Assembly (NCBI GenBank): GCA_964463165.1
Contig: CAYXBK010000015.1
Location: forward strand, 42,451-106,450
Length of the DNA: 64,000 bases
Origin: UBA7236 sp964463165
Lineage (GTDB): Bacteria; Bacteroidota; Bacteroidia; Chitinophagales; BACL12
Reading direction: 5' to 3'
The first letter of the stretch is position 1. The number at the start of each line of letters is the position of its first letter. Positions 53,900 through 63,708 of the stretch are shown in pieces. The translations under genes were made by a program, and so were the position numbers. The notes beneath the pieces are model-generated. The model was given only the letters and a program-made list of their open reading frames with translations, was not told the origin of the DNA and searched no databases.

Positions 53900-55981
53900 A
53901 TGAGAAAATTAATACTAACAATTATTGCCGGAGCTTTTGTTGCAGGGCTGTCTGCACAGAATGCCACGGCAGAAAAGAACCAGGAACTGCGCAAGTTGGT
54001 GACAGCGCCTGTTTCAACGCAATCATTCCTCATTACACAGCCTGTTGACAACGGAGCTCCTCTAAATACAGAAGGATTTCTCGGGAATATGATGAAAACT
54101 TCTTCTTCAAGAGCTGGTGGAACCATCGTGGGTAATACTACTTACGGACTTGGTTCGAATGCAGGTCCAAACGACCGTCTTTTGGTTTATCCATCAGGTA
54201 AAGTATCAGTAGTATATACGGGTTCCGAAGAAACAGCTGCTGCATATTCTGATCGCGGTACTTATTACAATAACTATGATGGCGGTGCCTGGGGTGCAAT
54301 TACCAACGCAAGAGAAGAATCTTACCGCACAGGTTTCCCGCAGTTAACAAACCTCGGTGGTGAAGCCGGAACAGAAATGTTTGTAGTACATAATGGCGCC
54401 AACCAATTAGGTTTATTCAGTGCTCCTGCACTTACAGGATCTTTCACTGAAATGGGTTCTTCATTAACTCTTACAGGAACATGGCCGAGAATAGCCTCTT
54501 CAGGAAACTATGTGTATATCCTGAGTGCTGATTATCCGGGAACAGGTTCTGATGTGCGTTTGCTATTCCACCGTTCTTCTGATGGTGGTGCAACATGGGA
54601 TATCATGAATTCTTATTTACCAGGTGTTGAGGATACAACACTTTACGGTATAATGGGAGCAGAAAGCTATAAAATCCTTGCTGCCGGTAACAATGTTTGG
54701 GTGGTTTCAGGCGAAAGCGTGAATGACCTTGCAATGTGGAAATCAACTGATAACGGTTCTTCATGGACAAGAACAAGAATTATTGAATTCCCTATTCCGG
54801 GTTATAATGATGTGATCAGTGATATTACCGGTGACGGTATTGCTGATACTATCACTACACAAGACGGTGCAGTTTCAATTCTAATTGATAATTCAGGAAT
54901 GGCACATGTATTTGCAGGTGCAACAATGATTCTTGATGATACACCTGGTGATGGTGGCTGGAGCTATTTCCCGGGCGTTTCCGGAATTTGGTACTGGAAT
55001 GAAGCGATGGGTGCAGACAGTGTGCAATACCTCGACGTTATGGTTGACTGGGACGAATCAGGTGATCCATTTGATGGTATTGGTGCAGATCTTCCGAACT
55101 ATGGTATCGGTATGACTTCTCAGGCTACACCTTCTCTCGATCCGACAACAGGAAATATTTACCTCGTATATACACAGCAAATTGAATATACAGACTGGAT
55201 CGGTGATCCTGCAGATCCTGCAGCTCAGTCTTTCAGAGATTTATTCGGTATTTATTCAACAGACGGTGGATTTTCATGGAGTTCTCCTGTAAACCTTTCA
55301 TATGTTGCAAACGAGCATTATGAAAACGTATATCCTACAACAACTCCTACAACTATGGGTGATGTTGTAAACGTTTTATGGATGCAGGATCAGGAACCGG
55401 GTAATGCCTTTGAAACACCTGCCGATCCGATCGATAATAATGATATTATGTTCCGTGGATTTGATTTCGACAGATTTAATCCATATCCGCCAACAGTAGA
55501 TTTCAGCTATGTTGTAACAGATGCATTGGTAACATTTACGAATTTATCTGTTGATGCCGATACTTACGAATGGGCATTTGGTGACGGCGGTTCTGCTTCA
55601 ACTAAAAACACAAATCACATATATGCAGCAACCGGTTCATTCAATGTTTGTTTAACCGGAACAAATGTATACGACGACAAAACAACTTGTAAAACAGTTA
55701 CAATTGCGAATATTGCCGTAGTTGATCAGTCGCTCGAACAGTCGATTCATATGTATCCTTCACCTGCTTCATCTTATATTACATTAAATGTGGATGGCAA
55801 TTACGGATCATTATCAGCTGAAGTATATAACAGCATTGGCGAAAGAGTAATCGCACCTTCAACATTGAATGCAAATACAATTCAGTTTGATGTAAATAAT
55901 TTATCAAGTGGAAATTATATTGTGAAAGTGATTGGTGAAGACGGCAGATACGCTACTTCTCAATTTACTGTAAGCAAATAA
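53900..55981 (+). CDS. T9SS-secreted sialidase-like/PKD protein, paralog 1
   Basis: A 693-residue surface protein with a signal peptide (LILTIIAGAFVAGLSAQ), a beta-propeller-like body containing BNR/sialidase-type turns (FHRSSDGGATWDIMNS near residue 235, WKSTDNGSSWTRTRIIEF near 295, YSTDGGFSWSSPVNLS near 455), a PKD domain (VDFSYVVTDALVTFTNLSVDADTYEWAFGDGGSAST, residues 535-600) and a T9SS type A sorting domain (IHMYPSPASSYITLNVDG). The N-terminal body is shared with the next gene. The SxDGGxxW Asp boxes are structural, and no sialidase catalytic residues are recognised. Confidence 0.88.
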   Translation: MRKLILTIIAGAFVAGLSAQNATAEKNQELRKLVTAPVSTQSFLITQPVDNGAPLNTEGFLGNMMKTSSSRAGGTIVGNTTYGLGSNAGPNDRLLVYPSGKVSVVYTGSEETAAAYSDRGTYYNNYDGGAWGAITNAREESYRTGFPQLTNLGGEAGTEMFVVHNGANQLGLFSAPALTGSFTEMGSSLTLTGTWPRIASSGNYVYILSADYPGTGSDVRLLFHRSSDGGATWDIMNSYLPGVEDTTLYGIMGAESYKILAAGNNVWVVSGESVNDLAMWKSTDNGSSWTRTRIIEFPIPGYNDVISDITGDGIADTITTQDGAVSILIDNSGMAHVFAGATMILDDTPGDGGWSYFPGVSGIWYWNEAMGADSVQYLDVMVDWDESGDPFDGIGADLPNYGIGMTSQATPSLDPTTGNIYLVYTQQIEYTDWIGDPADPAAQSFRDLFGIYSTDGGFSWSSPVNLSYVANEHYENVYPTTTPTTMGDVVNVLWMQDQEPGNAFETPADPIDNNDIMFRGFDFDRFNPYPPTVDFSYVVTDALVTFTNLSVDADTYEWAFGDGGSASTKNTNHIYAATGSFNVCLTGTNVYDDKTTCKTVTIANIAVVDQSLEQSIHMYPSPASSYITLNVDGNYGSLSAEVYNSIGERVIAPSTLNANTIQFDVNNLSSGNYIVKVIGEDGRYATSQFTVSK

Positions 55982-56006
55982 AATTTTAAGTTAAATTAAT
56001 TAAGTT

Positions 56007-56032
56007 AAATCCCGCCAATCGGCGGGATTTTT
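56007..56032 (+). terminator. Terminator between cargo paralogs
   Basis: The 10-bp stem aaatcccgcc (56007-56016) / ggcgggattt (56021-56030) with a 4-nt loop ends in five T (56028-56032). It lies 26 nt after the first paralog's stop, so the two paralogs are separately controlled. Confidence 0.9.
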
Positions 56033-56140
56033 CGTTAATTAACATTAATGATTTCTTAAATGACATTCCGTTTATTTTTTATGAAATAATTCAATCTACT
56101 TTTTCAGCCGATTATTCAAACTATCAAAAAAATAACGGCT

Positions 56141-58219
56141 ATGAAAAAATTAATTTACGTTGCTTATTGTGTGCTCATGACACAATTTCTGTATGCGCAA
56201 AATGCAACAGAAAAAAATCAAAAATTAAATAAAATTGTTACAAAGGTCAGTGATCAGAGTTATACAACTTCCTTGCACAACGAAGTGATCACACCTGCAG
56301 ATCACGAATCATTTTATAAAACTGGTAGTTCCCGCGACGGCGGTGATTTTGTCGGCAATACTACATATGACCTTCCTTCAAACGGAACAGCACCGGGCAG
56401 ATTACTTGTGTATGAAGACGGAACTGTTTCTGCAGTATTTACCGGTTCAACAAGTTTGAGTGATGCAAGGCCGGACCGCGGAACATTTTATAATTCCTAC
56501 GACGGATCAACATGGGGACCGGCACCGGTTACAAGAATTGAAGACATTCGTACAGGGTTTCCAACAATTGTAAATGTGGGTGATCATGAAATGTATTTTG
56601 CTCACGACGGCACAAATAATATTGTGATTTATGAAAATGATGCGCCGGGTTCAAACAGCTGGACGGAAAATCCGAATTCATTATCCATTTACGGTTCATG
56701 GCCACGTGCTGCAGTTGCAGAAGGATCAAATTATGTACATCTGCTCGTCGCAAATGACGACGATGCAAATAAAAATGATTATATGATTTATTACCGTTCA
56801 CCCGATGGTGGTGCAACGTGGGATATAAATGGTTTGCGTTTGCCCGGTATTGATACTGCATCCGGTTATAGTATTATGGGTGCGGAATGTTATGTGATCC
56901 GTGCAATTGGTTCTGATGTTTATATTGTTGCAGGAAACAGTATTAATGATCTTGCCGTTTGGAAATCAACTTCAAATGGTGATGTCGGATCATGGACCAG
57001 AACAAGATTAATCGAATTCGAAATGCCGAATTTTGATGGGAATACAATTTCAGATATTACAGGTGATGGTGTGGCGGATACAATGTATTCTCATGACGGA
57101 TGTCTTTCACTCGCAATAGATAATTCGGGAATGATGCATGTATGGACCGGTGTAACAAGAATTCTGGATACTGAAGCGGATGATAATGCATGGAGTTATT
57201 TTCCGGGATATGCAGGTATGTGGTACTGGAATGAAACATTCGGTGCCGACAGTGTGCAATATCTTGATTTTCCATTAGTGGATTGGGATGGCGACGGTGA
57301 TCCATTTGCAGGCATCGGTGCCGATCTTCCGAATTATGGTTGCGGATTTAATTCAATGCCTGCAGCAACTGTTGATCCTGTAACCGGAAATATTTATATC
57401 GTTTACACGCAGGAAGTTGAATACACGGATTATTTCGGGGATCCCACAATTTCATCCGCACAATCATTCAGAGATATTTTTGGTTTTTATACAACAGATA
57501 ATGGACTGAGCTGGTCAACTCCGATTAATTTAACTTATCTCGCAGAACAAAATTTTGAAAATATAAATCCGACATTATACTGGTCGACAATCGACAACAA
57601 AGTACATACACTCTGGATGCAGGACAGGGAACCCGGCAGTTCACTTGAAAATGAAGCACCGGATCCGATCACATCAGATAATGATATAATTTATCGCGGA
57701 TATGATTACAGCAGATTTGAACCGTATGACCCGACTGCAGAATATTCTTACAATACGGTAAATAATGTTGTGACCTACGATAACCTCAGCGTGGATGCAA
57801 GTGATTATTTATGGAATTTCGGCGACGGGCTTTCAAGCAATTTAAAAGACCCGGTACATATTTATACAGCCCTCGGCATTTATAATGCATGTCTTACAGC
57901 AACAAATGTGTACGGTGAGGATATAAGTTGTAAAACCGTTGAGATCACTCAGCTCACTGATGTGAATGATATTTCACTGGATAAAAACATTACTGTTTAT
58001 CCGACACTTACAAACGGAAATCTCACAATTCATACAAATGATCTTGTTGCTGATCTCCGTCTTGAAATATATAATTTGCAAGGGCAATTAATCGACAGCC
58101 TGCAATTGCCGGGTAACGATCAGCAGATTACCCTTTCCGGCCAGGCTTCGGGAGAATATTTACTAAAATTCGTTTCTCATAGCGCAGTAACGATAAAGCA
58201 GGTCAGCTTGGTAAATTAA
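56141..58219 (+). CDS. T9SS-secreted sialidase-like/PKD protein, paralog 2
   Basis: A 692-residue protein with the same length, domain order and landmarks as the upstream paralog: leader (LIYVAYCVLMTQFLYAQ), BNR-like turns (YYRSPDGGATWDINGL, FYTTDNGLSWSTPINLTYL), PKD (AEYSYNTVNNVVTYDNLSVDASDYLWNFGDGLSSN), and a T9SS type A domain (ITVYPTLTNGNLTIHTND). YPTLTNG replaces the usual YPNP. The two proteins share whole blocks such as FPGxxGxWYWNE and DSVQYLD. They look like a tandem duplication that has diverged, more in codon use than in order. Confidence 0.88.
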   Translation: MKKLIYVAYCVLMTQFLYAQNATEKNQKLNKIVTKVSDQSYTTSLHNEVITPADHESFYKTGSSRDGGDFVGNTTYDLPSNGTAPGRLLVYEDGTVSAVFTGSTSLSDARPDRGTFYNSYDGSTWGPAPVTRIEDIRTGFPTIVNVGDHEMYFAHDGTNNIVIYENDAPGSNSWTENPNSLSIYGSWPRAAVAEGSNYVHLLVANDDDANKNDYMIYYRSPDGGATWDINGLRLPGIDTASGYSIMGAECYVIRAIGSDVYIVAGNSINDLAVWKSTSNGDVGSWTRTRLIEFEMPNFDGNTISDITGDGVADTMYSHDGCLSLAIDNSGMMHVWTGVTRILDTEADDNAWSYFPGYAGMWYWNETFGADSVQYLDFPLVDWDGDGDPFAGIGADLPNYGCGFNSMPAATVDPVTGNIYIVYTQEVEYTDYFGDPTISSAQSFRDIFGFYTTDNGLSWSTPINLTYLAEQNFENINPTLYWSTIDNKVHTLWMQDREPGSSLENEAPDPITSDNDIIYRGYDYSRFEPYDPTAEYSYNTVNNVVTYDNLSVDASDYLWNFGDGLSSNLKDPVHIYTALGIYNACLTATNVYGEDISCKTVEITQLTDVNDISLDKNITVYPTLTNGNLTIHTNDLVADLRLEIYNLQGQLIDSLQLPGNDQQITLSGQASGEYLLKFVSHSAVTIKQVSLVN

Positions 58220-58249
58220 CCAACCCTCTTTATTTATTTTTGATGTGGC

Positions 58250-58285
58250 ACCCTGTCCGTTTCACCGCGGGCAGGGTATTTTTTT
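58250..58285 (+). terminator. Terminator after paralog 2
   Basis: The 10-bp stem accctgtccg (58250-58259) / cgggcagggt (58268-58277) with one G-T wobble is followed by a seven-T run. It ends transcription 30 nt after the stop codon. Confidence 0.85.
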
Positions 58286-58316
58286 GTTTGTAAATTTAAG
58301 CCCATAAAATCACACA

Positions 58317-58625
58317 GTGGCGACTATCATACCTTCTTTTTTATTTGCAGGAATTATGCTTGCAACAATTTTAGTTTCCGGTTTACCCCGGCTGAGTATC
58401 CGTTTGCTTGAATGGAGCAAACTATTTAAAAAAGGAAAATTGTTTTCAGAGAAAAGAAATTATGTGGATGGTGAAGGGAAATATGTATACCGGAAAGTAT
58501 ATTTATATTATGGTGAAAATGGCGGTGAGAAAATTGCAAATCTCCCTGTATTTATCCGCATTTTATTTTTAAGCCTTTTGCTCGCAGCAATTGCATTTGC
58601 AATTTACATCGGTATTATTGCCTGA
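58317..58625 (+). CDS. Two-TM membrane protein, hypothetical
   Basis: A 102-residue protein with helices near residues 7-25 (FLFAGIMLATILVSGLP) and 78-101 (FIRILFLSLLLAAIAFAIYIGIIA), and a short basic loop between them (KLFKKGKLFSEKRNYVDGEGKYVYRKVYLYYGENGG, Tyr/Lys rich). The start is GTG. The stop overlaps the end of the convergent LVIVD gene by 11 bp. The family is unknown. Confidence 0.55.
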   Translation: MATIIPSFLFAGIMLATILVSGLPRLSIRLLEWSKLFKKGKLFSEKRNYVDGEGKYVYRKVYLYYGENGGEKIANLPVFIRILFLSLLLAAIAFAIYIGIIA

Positions 58626-60033
58626 TAAAGCGGGCAACACCCATCAATTCATTTTTACTGCTGAAGAATTTTGCATAATACATTCCATGCGGCAAATCCC
58701 GAATATCAATCGTTGATTTTAAACCCGATTGTATTGTTAATCGCCCATCCAAATCATATATTTCCAGGTATTGCCAGTTTGCGTTTGTTTTGATTTTAAT
58801 AAATGCATCTGCAGGATTTGGTGTGATATTGAAAACCTGATTTTCAAAATCAGCATTTTGAATAGCAACGTAAGGAACAAGATCCATTTCCAAAATAGAT
58901 ATCCCGCCGATATTTGAATAATATGGTATTCCGATAAATTCATTATTTACAAGTGCCAGTGAAACATAATTATCACGGATATCCAGTGCCCATGCAACAA
59001 TACTGTCGTACACATTTGCATATGCTCCTACCAATTTTGGATTTTCCCGATCGGTAATGTCAAATGCAAGCACTTCACTGTCGCCGCCCGAAATAAATAT
59101 TAAACTATCACCTCTTAATTTAATTTCATTCGTATGTCCGGGCCTGCCCACCCAATTGGAAGAATCGCAATCCCAGGGGTTATACCAATAAACCGTTTCC
59201 ATATTTTCATCTGCAATATCCACCACATCGAGCCCGCACATATCAACCGGGATATATGCATAATGATCTACTACCACCACATTATTATAAGCGGATTGTG
59301 CAATGGTTTCAATTCCTTCGTTAGCATATTTACCAATTTCAATTGGATTTTCTTTATCCGAAATATCAATCATGCGCAAACCGCCCGCATCATTTGCAAC
59401 CATTAATTTATCATCTCCATATAAACATAAACCCCTTGCATTCGGCACTGAAAATAAATCCGGTGCTTCAGGGAAATTCGGATCGGGAAGTATGGAAGAA
59501 ATGAATTTGATATTGGTTTTATTACTCACATTTAAAATAATTACTCCTCTGTCCATTGCGCCGATATAAGCAAATTCACCATCTGAAATTGCAATTGCCG
59601 CCCCCTGATTATATGCAGTTGAATCCCATATATCTTTTATTTCAGGATGCGCCGGGTCGTCAAGATCCAAAATTCCTATTCCGGCAGATTGCGGAAACAA
59701 ACCATCGAATCCACCCAGTGCTGCATATAAATAATTTCCTTTTTGCGAAACATTGGTAGGTCGCAGATTGTGCAATAGCAACGGCGGGATCGTATCAACA
59801 GGCACGGGATCATTTATATCTGAAATATCAAATGTTACCAATCCTAATTCCCGGCAGGCTGCATAAATAAATGGTGCTCCGTTCGCATTAAAAATACTCG
59901 TATAAGCAGAGTAAGGTAAAAACGGATGGTCGAATTCGTAGCCGGAAATTTTGGTGAACGTGATGGTATCTGTTTGTGCCGAAGAATAAACGGCTTTAAA
60001 CAAAAGCAGAAGTAAGGTAATTTTTTTATGCAT
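58615..60033 (-). CDS. T9SS-secreted LVIVD-repeat beta-propeller protein
   Basis: A 472-residue secreted protein with a signal peptide (ITLLLLLFKAVYSSAQ). It is built of LVIVD repeats (GLVTFDISDINDPVPVDT, IGILDLDDPAHPEIKDIW, VIILNVSNKTNIKFIS, LRMIDISDKENPIEIGKYA, VLAFDITDRENPKLVGAYA), a predicted seven-bladed-type propeller. A T9SS domain closes it (VFNITPNPADAFIKIKTNAN, ending VARFIRQ). The role may be surface binding. Confidence 0.88.
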   Translation of the reverse strand: MHKKITLLLLLFKAVYSSAQTDTITFTKISGYEFDHPFLPYSAYTSIFNANGAPFIYAACRELGLVTFDISDINDPVPVDTIPPLLLHNLRPTNVSQKGNYLYAALGGFDGLFPQSAGIGILDLDDPAHPEIKDIWDSTAYNQGAAIAISDGEFAYIGAMDRGVIILNVSNKTNIKFISSILPDPNFPEAPDLFSVPNARGLCLYGDDKLMVANDAGGLRMIDISDKENPIEIGKYANEGIETIAQSAYNNVVVVDHYAYIPVDMCGLDVVDIADENMETVYWYNPWDCDSSNWVGRPGHTNEIKLRGDSLIFISGGDSEVLAFDITDRENPKLVGAYANVYDSIVAWALDIRDNYVSLALVNNEFIGIPYYSNIGGISILEMDLVPYVAIQNADFENQVFNITPNPADAFIKIKTNANWQYLEIYDLDGRLTIQSGLKSTIDIRDLPHGMYYAKFFSSKNELMGVARFIRQ

Positions 60034-60091
60034 GTAATCGGTTTAAAACATTTCTGAGCAAATCAAAAATTGTTCCGCTTAAATTAATAAT

Positions 60092-60124
60092 AAAAGGGCG
60101 GAACAACCCTACAATTGCCCGCCC
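60092..60124 (-). terminator. Terminator of the DUF4382 lipoprotein gene
   Basis: On the minus strand a gggcgg arm (60119-60124) pairs with ccgccc (60096-60101) and is followed by four T (60092-60095). The loop is 17 nt. It lies 38 nt past the stop codon. Confidence 0.6.
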
Positions 60125-60162
60125 ATGAATTGACACTTCTATTTTGATCCTCTTATCTTATC

Positions 60163-60942
60163 TTAAAGTGGAATTATAACAGTCCCGATATCAGTTACAG
60201 ATCCTGTGGAAACCTCCACATCTTCCACAGTTATGTCTGCAAAACCGGCAACAGCTGAAAAATGCACATCATAAGTTCCTGCAGATAAACCACCGATTAA
60301 AAATGCACCTTCCGCTGAAATTGCAGTTCCGAACGTATCACTTGGTGTAATTGCCTGCACTGAAAATGCAGCAGTGGCCGGACTGATAAACCCTGAAATT
60401 GCACCACTTAATTCCTGCGTATAAATACGGATGACAGGTTTCAGTGAATAATCGCCATTTCCTTTTTTAACAATGGAAGCTTCCGCATCAAAATCCATCC
60501 ATAGATCATAAACAATTCCCGCTTCGAATGTGTAATGTACATTTAATTTCAATCCTGATTCTTCACCGGAAGGAACTTCAAGCGGATGAGAAATTCCGTC
60601 AACCACAACACTGTTATTTGATCCGAGAATTAAACGGATCTGTGAAATTGTGCGTGGCGACATATCTTCCGAAATCATCAAAGTGTCTACTCCTGAATTA
60701 AATTTCAACAGGTCATAAACTCCCGGATGCAACAACGTATAAGTATGCCATCCTTCACCTTCCGAATTAATCTCAACAGACTGGATATCGATATAAACCG
60801 CATCATAATCTGCCGGTGCATCTGTTAAATACAAATTCAGATGCGCCATACCATCACTGGTGCCGGGATCATCGGATTTACACGACATAAAGAGAAATCC
60901 CGATAGTGCCGTCGCACAAATGAACATTGCTATTCTTTTCAT
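60163..60942 (-). CDS. DUF4382 lipoprotein
   Basis: A 259-residue lipoprotein with a type II signal (ICATALSGFLFMSC, Cys near residue 21). Residues 32-170 are a DUF4382 domain (HLNLYLTDAPADYDAVYIDIQSVEIN, and WHTYTLLHPGVYDLLKFNSGVDTLM), followed by a CarboxypepD_reg-like tail (AISGFISPATAAFSVQAITPSDTFGTAISAEGAFLIGGLSAGTYDVHF). The start is ATG 60942. The Met at 60978 is not preferred, because the lipobox would then sit too far in. Confidence 0.85.
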   Translation of the reverse strand: MKRIAMFICATALSGFLFMSCKSDDPGTSDGMAHLNLYLTDAPADYDAVYIDIQSVEINSEGEGWHTYTLLHPGVYDLLKFNSGVDTLMISEDMSPRTISQIRLILGSNNSVVVDGISHPLEVPSGEESGLKLNVHYTFEAGIVYDLWMDFDAEASIVKKGNGDYSLKPVIRIYTQELSGAISGFISPATAAFSVQAITPSDTFGTAISAEGAFLIGGLSAGTYDVHFSAVAGFADITVEDVEVSTGSVTDIGTVIIPL

Positions 60943-61095
60943 AGAATTAATTTTAGATAGAATATTTGCAAGAATCAAACCTCAGGTCATAACTTACTGA
61001 ATTACAACGCATGCAGAATTAATAAGCACACACAATTTGAAAAAAACTGTGGAATTTATTCTCATTTTCATCACGAAAATTTAAATTGACCGTTC

Positions 61096-61124
61096 TTTGC
61101 GTTTAGGTAAACAGCTTAATTTTA
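61096..61124 (+). promoter_or_regulatory. Promoter of the arsC-like gene
   Basis: TTTG at 61096-61099 and TAATTTTA at 61117-61124 with a 17-bp spacer fit the -33/-7 pattern. The -7-like box ends 6 nt before the ATG at 61131, giving a leaderless or nearly leaderless mRNA. Confidence 0.4.
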
Positions 61125-61130
61125 CACCTG

Positions 61131-61571
61131 ATGCCGAAGATCAACATATTATTCCTCTGTATCCACAACAGCGCCCGCAGCCAGATGGCCGAAGCCTATA
61201 TGAAAAAATTCGGAGGCGAAATTTTTGCGCCGGAAAGCGCCGGGCTTGAACCAGGAAAGTTAAATCCGCTTGCAGTTGAGGTTATGACGGAAGATGGAAT
61301 TGATATTTCCAAAAATCAAACAAAAGATGTTTTTCAAATGCACGAAGCAGGGAAATCATTTGATTATGTAATTACAGTATGCGATGCAAAGAACTCGGAG
61401 CGTTGCCCTGTATTTCCAGGTATGCATAAAAAAATTGCTTGGGATTTCGATGATCCTTCGCAATTTGCAGGAACACACGAAGATAAAATTGTAGCAACAC
61501 GGATTGTGAGAGATCAGATAAAAAATGCAGTCCTTGAATTTATTTCTGAATTTATTTCAACGCATCCCTGA
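61131..61571 (+). CDS. arsC: Thioredoxin-type arsenate reductase (LMW-PTP fold)
   Basis: A 146-residue low-molecular-weight phosphatase-fold arsenate reductase. The P-loop is LCIHNSARSQMAEA with nucleophile Cys10, and the cascade cysteines are Cys84 (VCDAKNSERC) and Cys92 in the same stretch, as in S. aureus ArsC (Cys10/82/89). It reduces arsenate to arsenite with thioredoxin. No arsB, acr3 or arsR is adjacent, so it may work alone or act on other phospho-substrates. Confidence 0.88.
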   Translation: MPKINILFLCIHNSARSQMAEAYMKKFGGEIFAPESAGLEPGKLNPLAVEVMTEDGIDISKNQTKDVFQMHEAGKSFDYVITVCDAKNSERCPVFPGMHKKIAWDFDDPSQFAGTHEDKIVATRIVRDQIKNAVLEFISEFISTHP

Positions 61572-61578
61572 CCGGATT

Positions 61579-63708
61579 TTATTCCACAACAAATTTTGAA
61601 GTGCGGGTGATATTTTCATTTTCAACTACAACAAGAAAATATATTCCCGCAGCAATTCCATCCGGCAAATGCATTTCAATTTCAGAACCGGTTATTCTTT
61701 TTTCGACAGCAAAAATTTCCTTCCCATCCGGGCTCATCATTCGAATTTCTGCATCGGCTGAAAATGAATTGTCTCCTGCTATTTTAAAATTACCATTGCA
61801 TGGATTGGGAGAAACAGATAAATCATTTTTCGGGACTTCTCCTGTTCTGCAGGTTTGAATGATTGCATAGGGCGCCGACAGTTTACTGCAGCCATTTACA
61901 TTCGTCACATGCACTTTGTAATTTCCGGCGACGGATGCAAAATAAATATTGGAAGTGGCACCGGCTATTGCAAAAGCACCGTTATACCATTGATAAATAT
62001 TTCCCGGAGCTGTGCCTGTTTTTAATTTAATGGATGTATCGAAGCAAAGATCATTTGTGGCATCAGGATTTGAGATCACGGGATTTGGTTTATTATAAAC
62101 TGTTACATCAATTGTTTCGGAAATATCTGCACAAGTACCGCTGATGATTTGCACCTGGTAATTTCCGGTTTTAGTTGCGATGTAAGAAGATGATGCTGCA
62201 CCTGTAATATTTGCTCCATTTTTTATCCATTGATACGTGTATCCGGGATCGGTTGCAGCATTTAAAGTAACAGAACCACCTTTACAAAATTCGGTTGCAC
62301 CTGCAGGTGTAATCGTTGCAAAATTTAAAGGGCAAATAGAAAGGCGATATAATTCTTTTCCTGTTGCTGAAACGGAGGCGCTGAAAAATAAATCGCTTCC
62401 GGTAAAAAATAAATTGGTTGGAGATGATGAACCGGAAGGATTTAAATCCTGCACCATAATTGTTCCCGCCTCTGTTCCGTCGCTCTGCCATAATTCATTT
62501 CCGTTCATTCCATTATTTGCAGTGAAAAACAGCATATCATTTACAGCAATTAAATTTCCGGGGCTTGATGAACTGCTTCCTGCCCGGATATTTTTTACGA
62601 GCATGGTTCCCGCCTCTGTTCCGTCCGTTTTCCAGAGTTCTTTTCCATTCACGCCATCATCGGCACTGAAAAAAATTACCGAATCAACACGTGTAAAATT
62701 TTGCGGGTTTGATCCGGTGAGTCCGGGAAAAATATCTTTTAATAAAACAGTACCTGCCTCTGATCCGTCGCTCACCCACAATTCATAATTTGTACCGGAT
62801 GATTTTGCAGAGAAACATAATTTATTATTTACCACAGTTAAATACCTGGGAAGTCCTTCAGCAATGCCGAGTGCAATATCTTTTACAAGTTGCGTACCTG
62901 CAGCAGTGCCATCAGATTTCCAGAGTTCGGTATCGATCGGGCCATCGAGATCGGTGTATGCAGTGAAATAAATAATACCCAGATAATCTGTAAAATAATC
63001 CGGGTGGCATCCATCGCCATCTCCGTTATTCATATTTTTCAGCATATATGTTCCTGCGGCAGTTCCATTTGTTACCCAGATTTCATCGCCCAGTAAATCT
63101 TTTGTCGCCTTGAAATAAATAAGATCATTATATGCATAAAATTTTTCCGGTGTTGAATTCATTGAAGGTGCGGTTGAATCAATATCACATACCAAATAGG
63201 TTCCTGCTTCTGTTCCGTCGCTTGTCCAGATCTCAATTCCATGTGCGCCATCATCAGCTGCAAAATAAACCGTTCCTCCTGCATTTTGCAGCGAAGCATG
63301 CATGCCGCCGATTAAATTTCCGGGATAAATTTCTTTTACTTTAAAAGTGCCCGCCGTTGTTCCGTCGCTTCTCCATAATTCATTATTATTTGCAGTATCC
63401 ACTGCTTCAAACAAAAGCAGATCATTATAAGTACAATAATTTGAATACGTGGTTGCCGGTAATGCACTGCCGTTCATTCCCGGATAAATATCCTTTAATA
63501 AAACGGTTCCTGCTTCTGTTCCATCTGTTGTAAACCATTCTTTTCCCTGCGCACCATTATCAGCCCTGAAAAATAATTTACCATTTATAAAAATAAGTGA
63601 CTCGGGATCAGATCCTGAAGTACCGGGGCGAATATCTGCTACCTGCACTATTTGGGTATGCAATTGTATGGCAGAAAATAAAAACAGGGCTATGCTTATT
63701 TTTTTCAT
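61579..63708 (-). CDS. T9SS-secreted ELWxxDGT-repeat protein
   Basis: A 709-residue secreted protein with a signal peptide (ISIALFLFSAIQLHTQ) and eight tandem repeats of about 50 residues, each carrying an ELWxSDGTxAGTxL core (seven of the ELW/EIW type and one EWFTTDGTEAGTVL). Two PKD/Ig-like domains follow (CKGGSVTLNAATDPGYTYQWIKNG and CFDTSIKLKTGTAPGNIYQWYNG), then a T9SS type A domain (LSVSPNPCNGNFKIAGDNSF). The repeats are read as a propeller-like fold. Function is unknown. The ATG at 63708 gives the signal peptide, and the upstream Met at 63738 does not. Confidence 0.9.
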   Translation of the reverse strand: MKKISIALFLFSAIQLHTQIVQVADIRPGTSGSDPESLIFINGKLFFRADNGAQGKEWFTTDGTEAGTVLLKDIYPGMNGSALPATTYSNYCTYNDLLLFEAVDTANNNELWRSDGTTAGTFKVKEIYPGNLIGGMHASLQNAGGTVYFAADDGAHGIEIWTSDGTEAGTYLVCDIDSTAPSMNSTPEKFYAYNDLIYFKATKDLLGDEIWVTNGTAAGTYMLKNMNNGDGDGCHPDYFTDYLGIIYFTAYTDLDGPIDTELWKSDGTAAGTQLVKDIALGIAEGLPRYLTVVNNKLCFSAKSSGTNYELWVSDGSEAGTVLLKDIFPGLTGSNPQNFTRVDSVIFFSADDGVNGKELWKTDGTEAGTMLVKNIRAGSSSSSPGNLIAVNDMLFFTANNGMNGNELWQSDGTEAGTIMVQDLNPSGSSSPTNLFFTGSDLFFSASVSATGKELYRLSICPLNFATITPAGATEFCKGGSVTLNAATDPGYTYQWIKNGANITGAASSSYIATKTGNYQVQIISGTCADISETIDVTVYNKPNPVISNPDATNDLCFDTSIKLKTGTAPGNIYQWYNGAFAIAGATSNIYFASVAGNYKVHVTNVNGCSKLSAPYAIIQTCRTGEVPKNDLSVSPNPCNGNFKIAGDNSFSADAEIRMMSPDGKEIFAVEKRITGSEIEMHLPDGIAAGIYFLVVVENENITRTSKFVVE

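Noticed and set aside
62400..63600. Regular DNA periodicity of about 150 bp
   Set aside because: It reflects the ELWxxDGT protein repeats, not a non-coding element.
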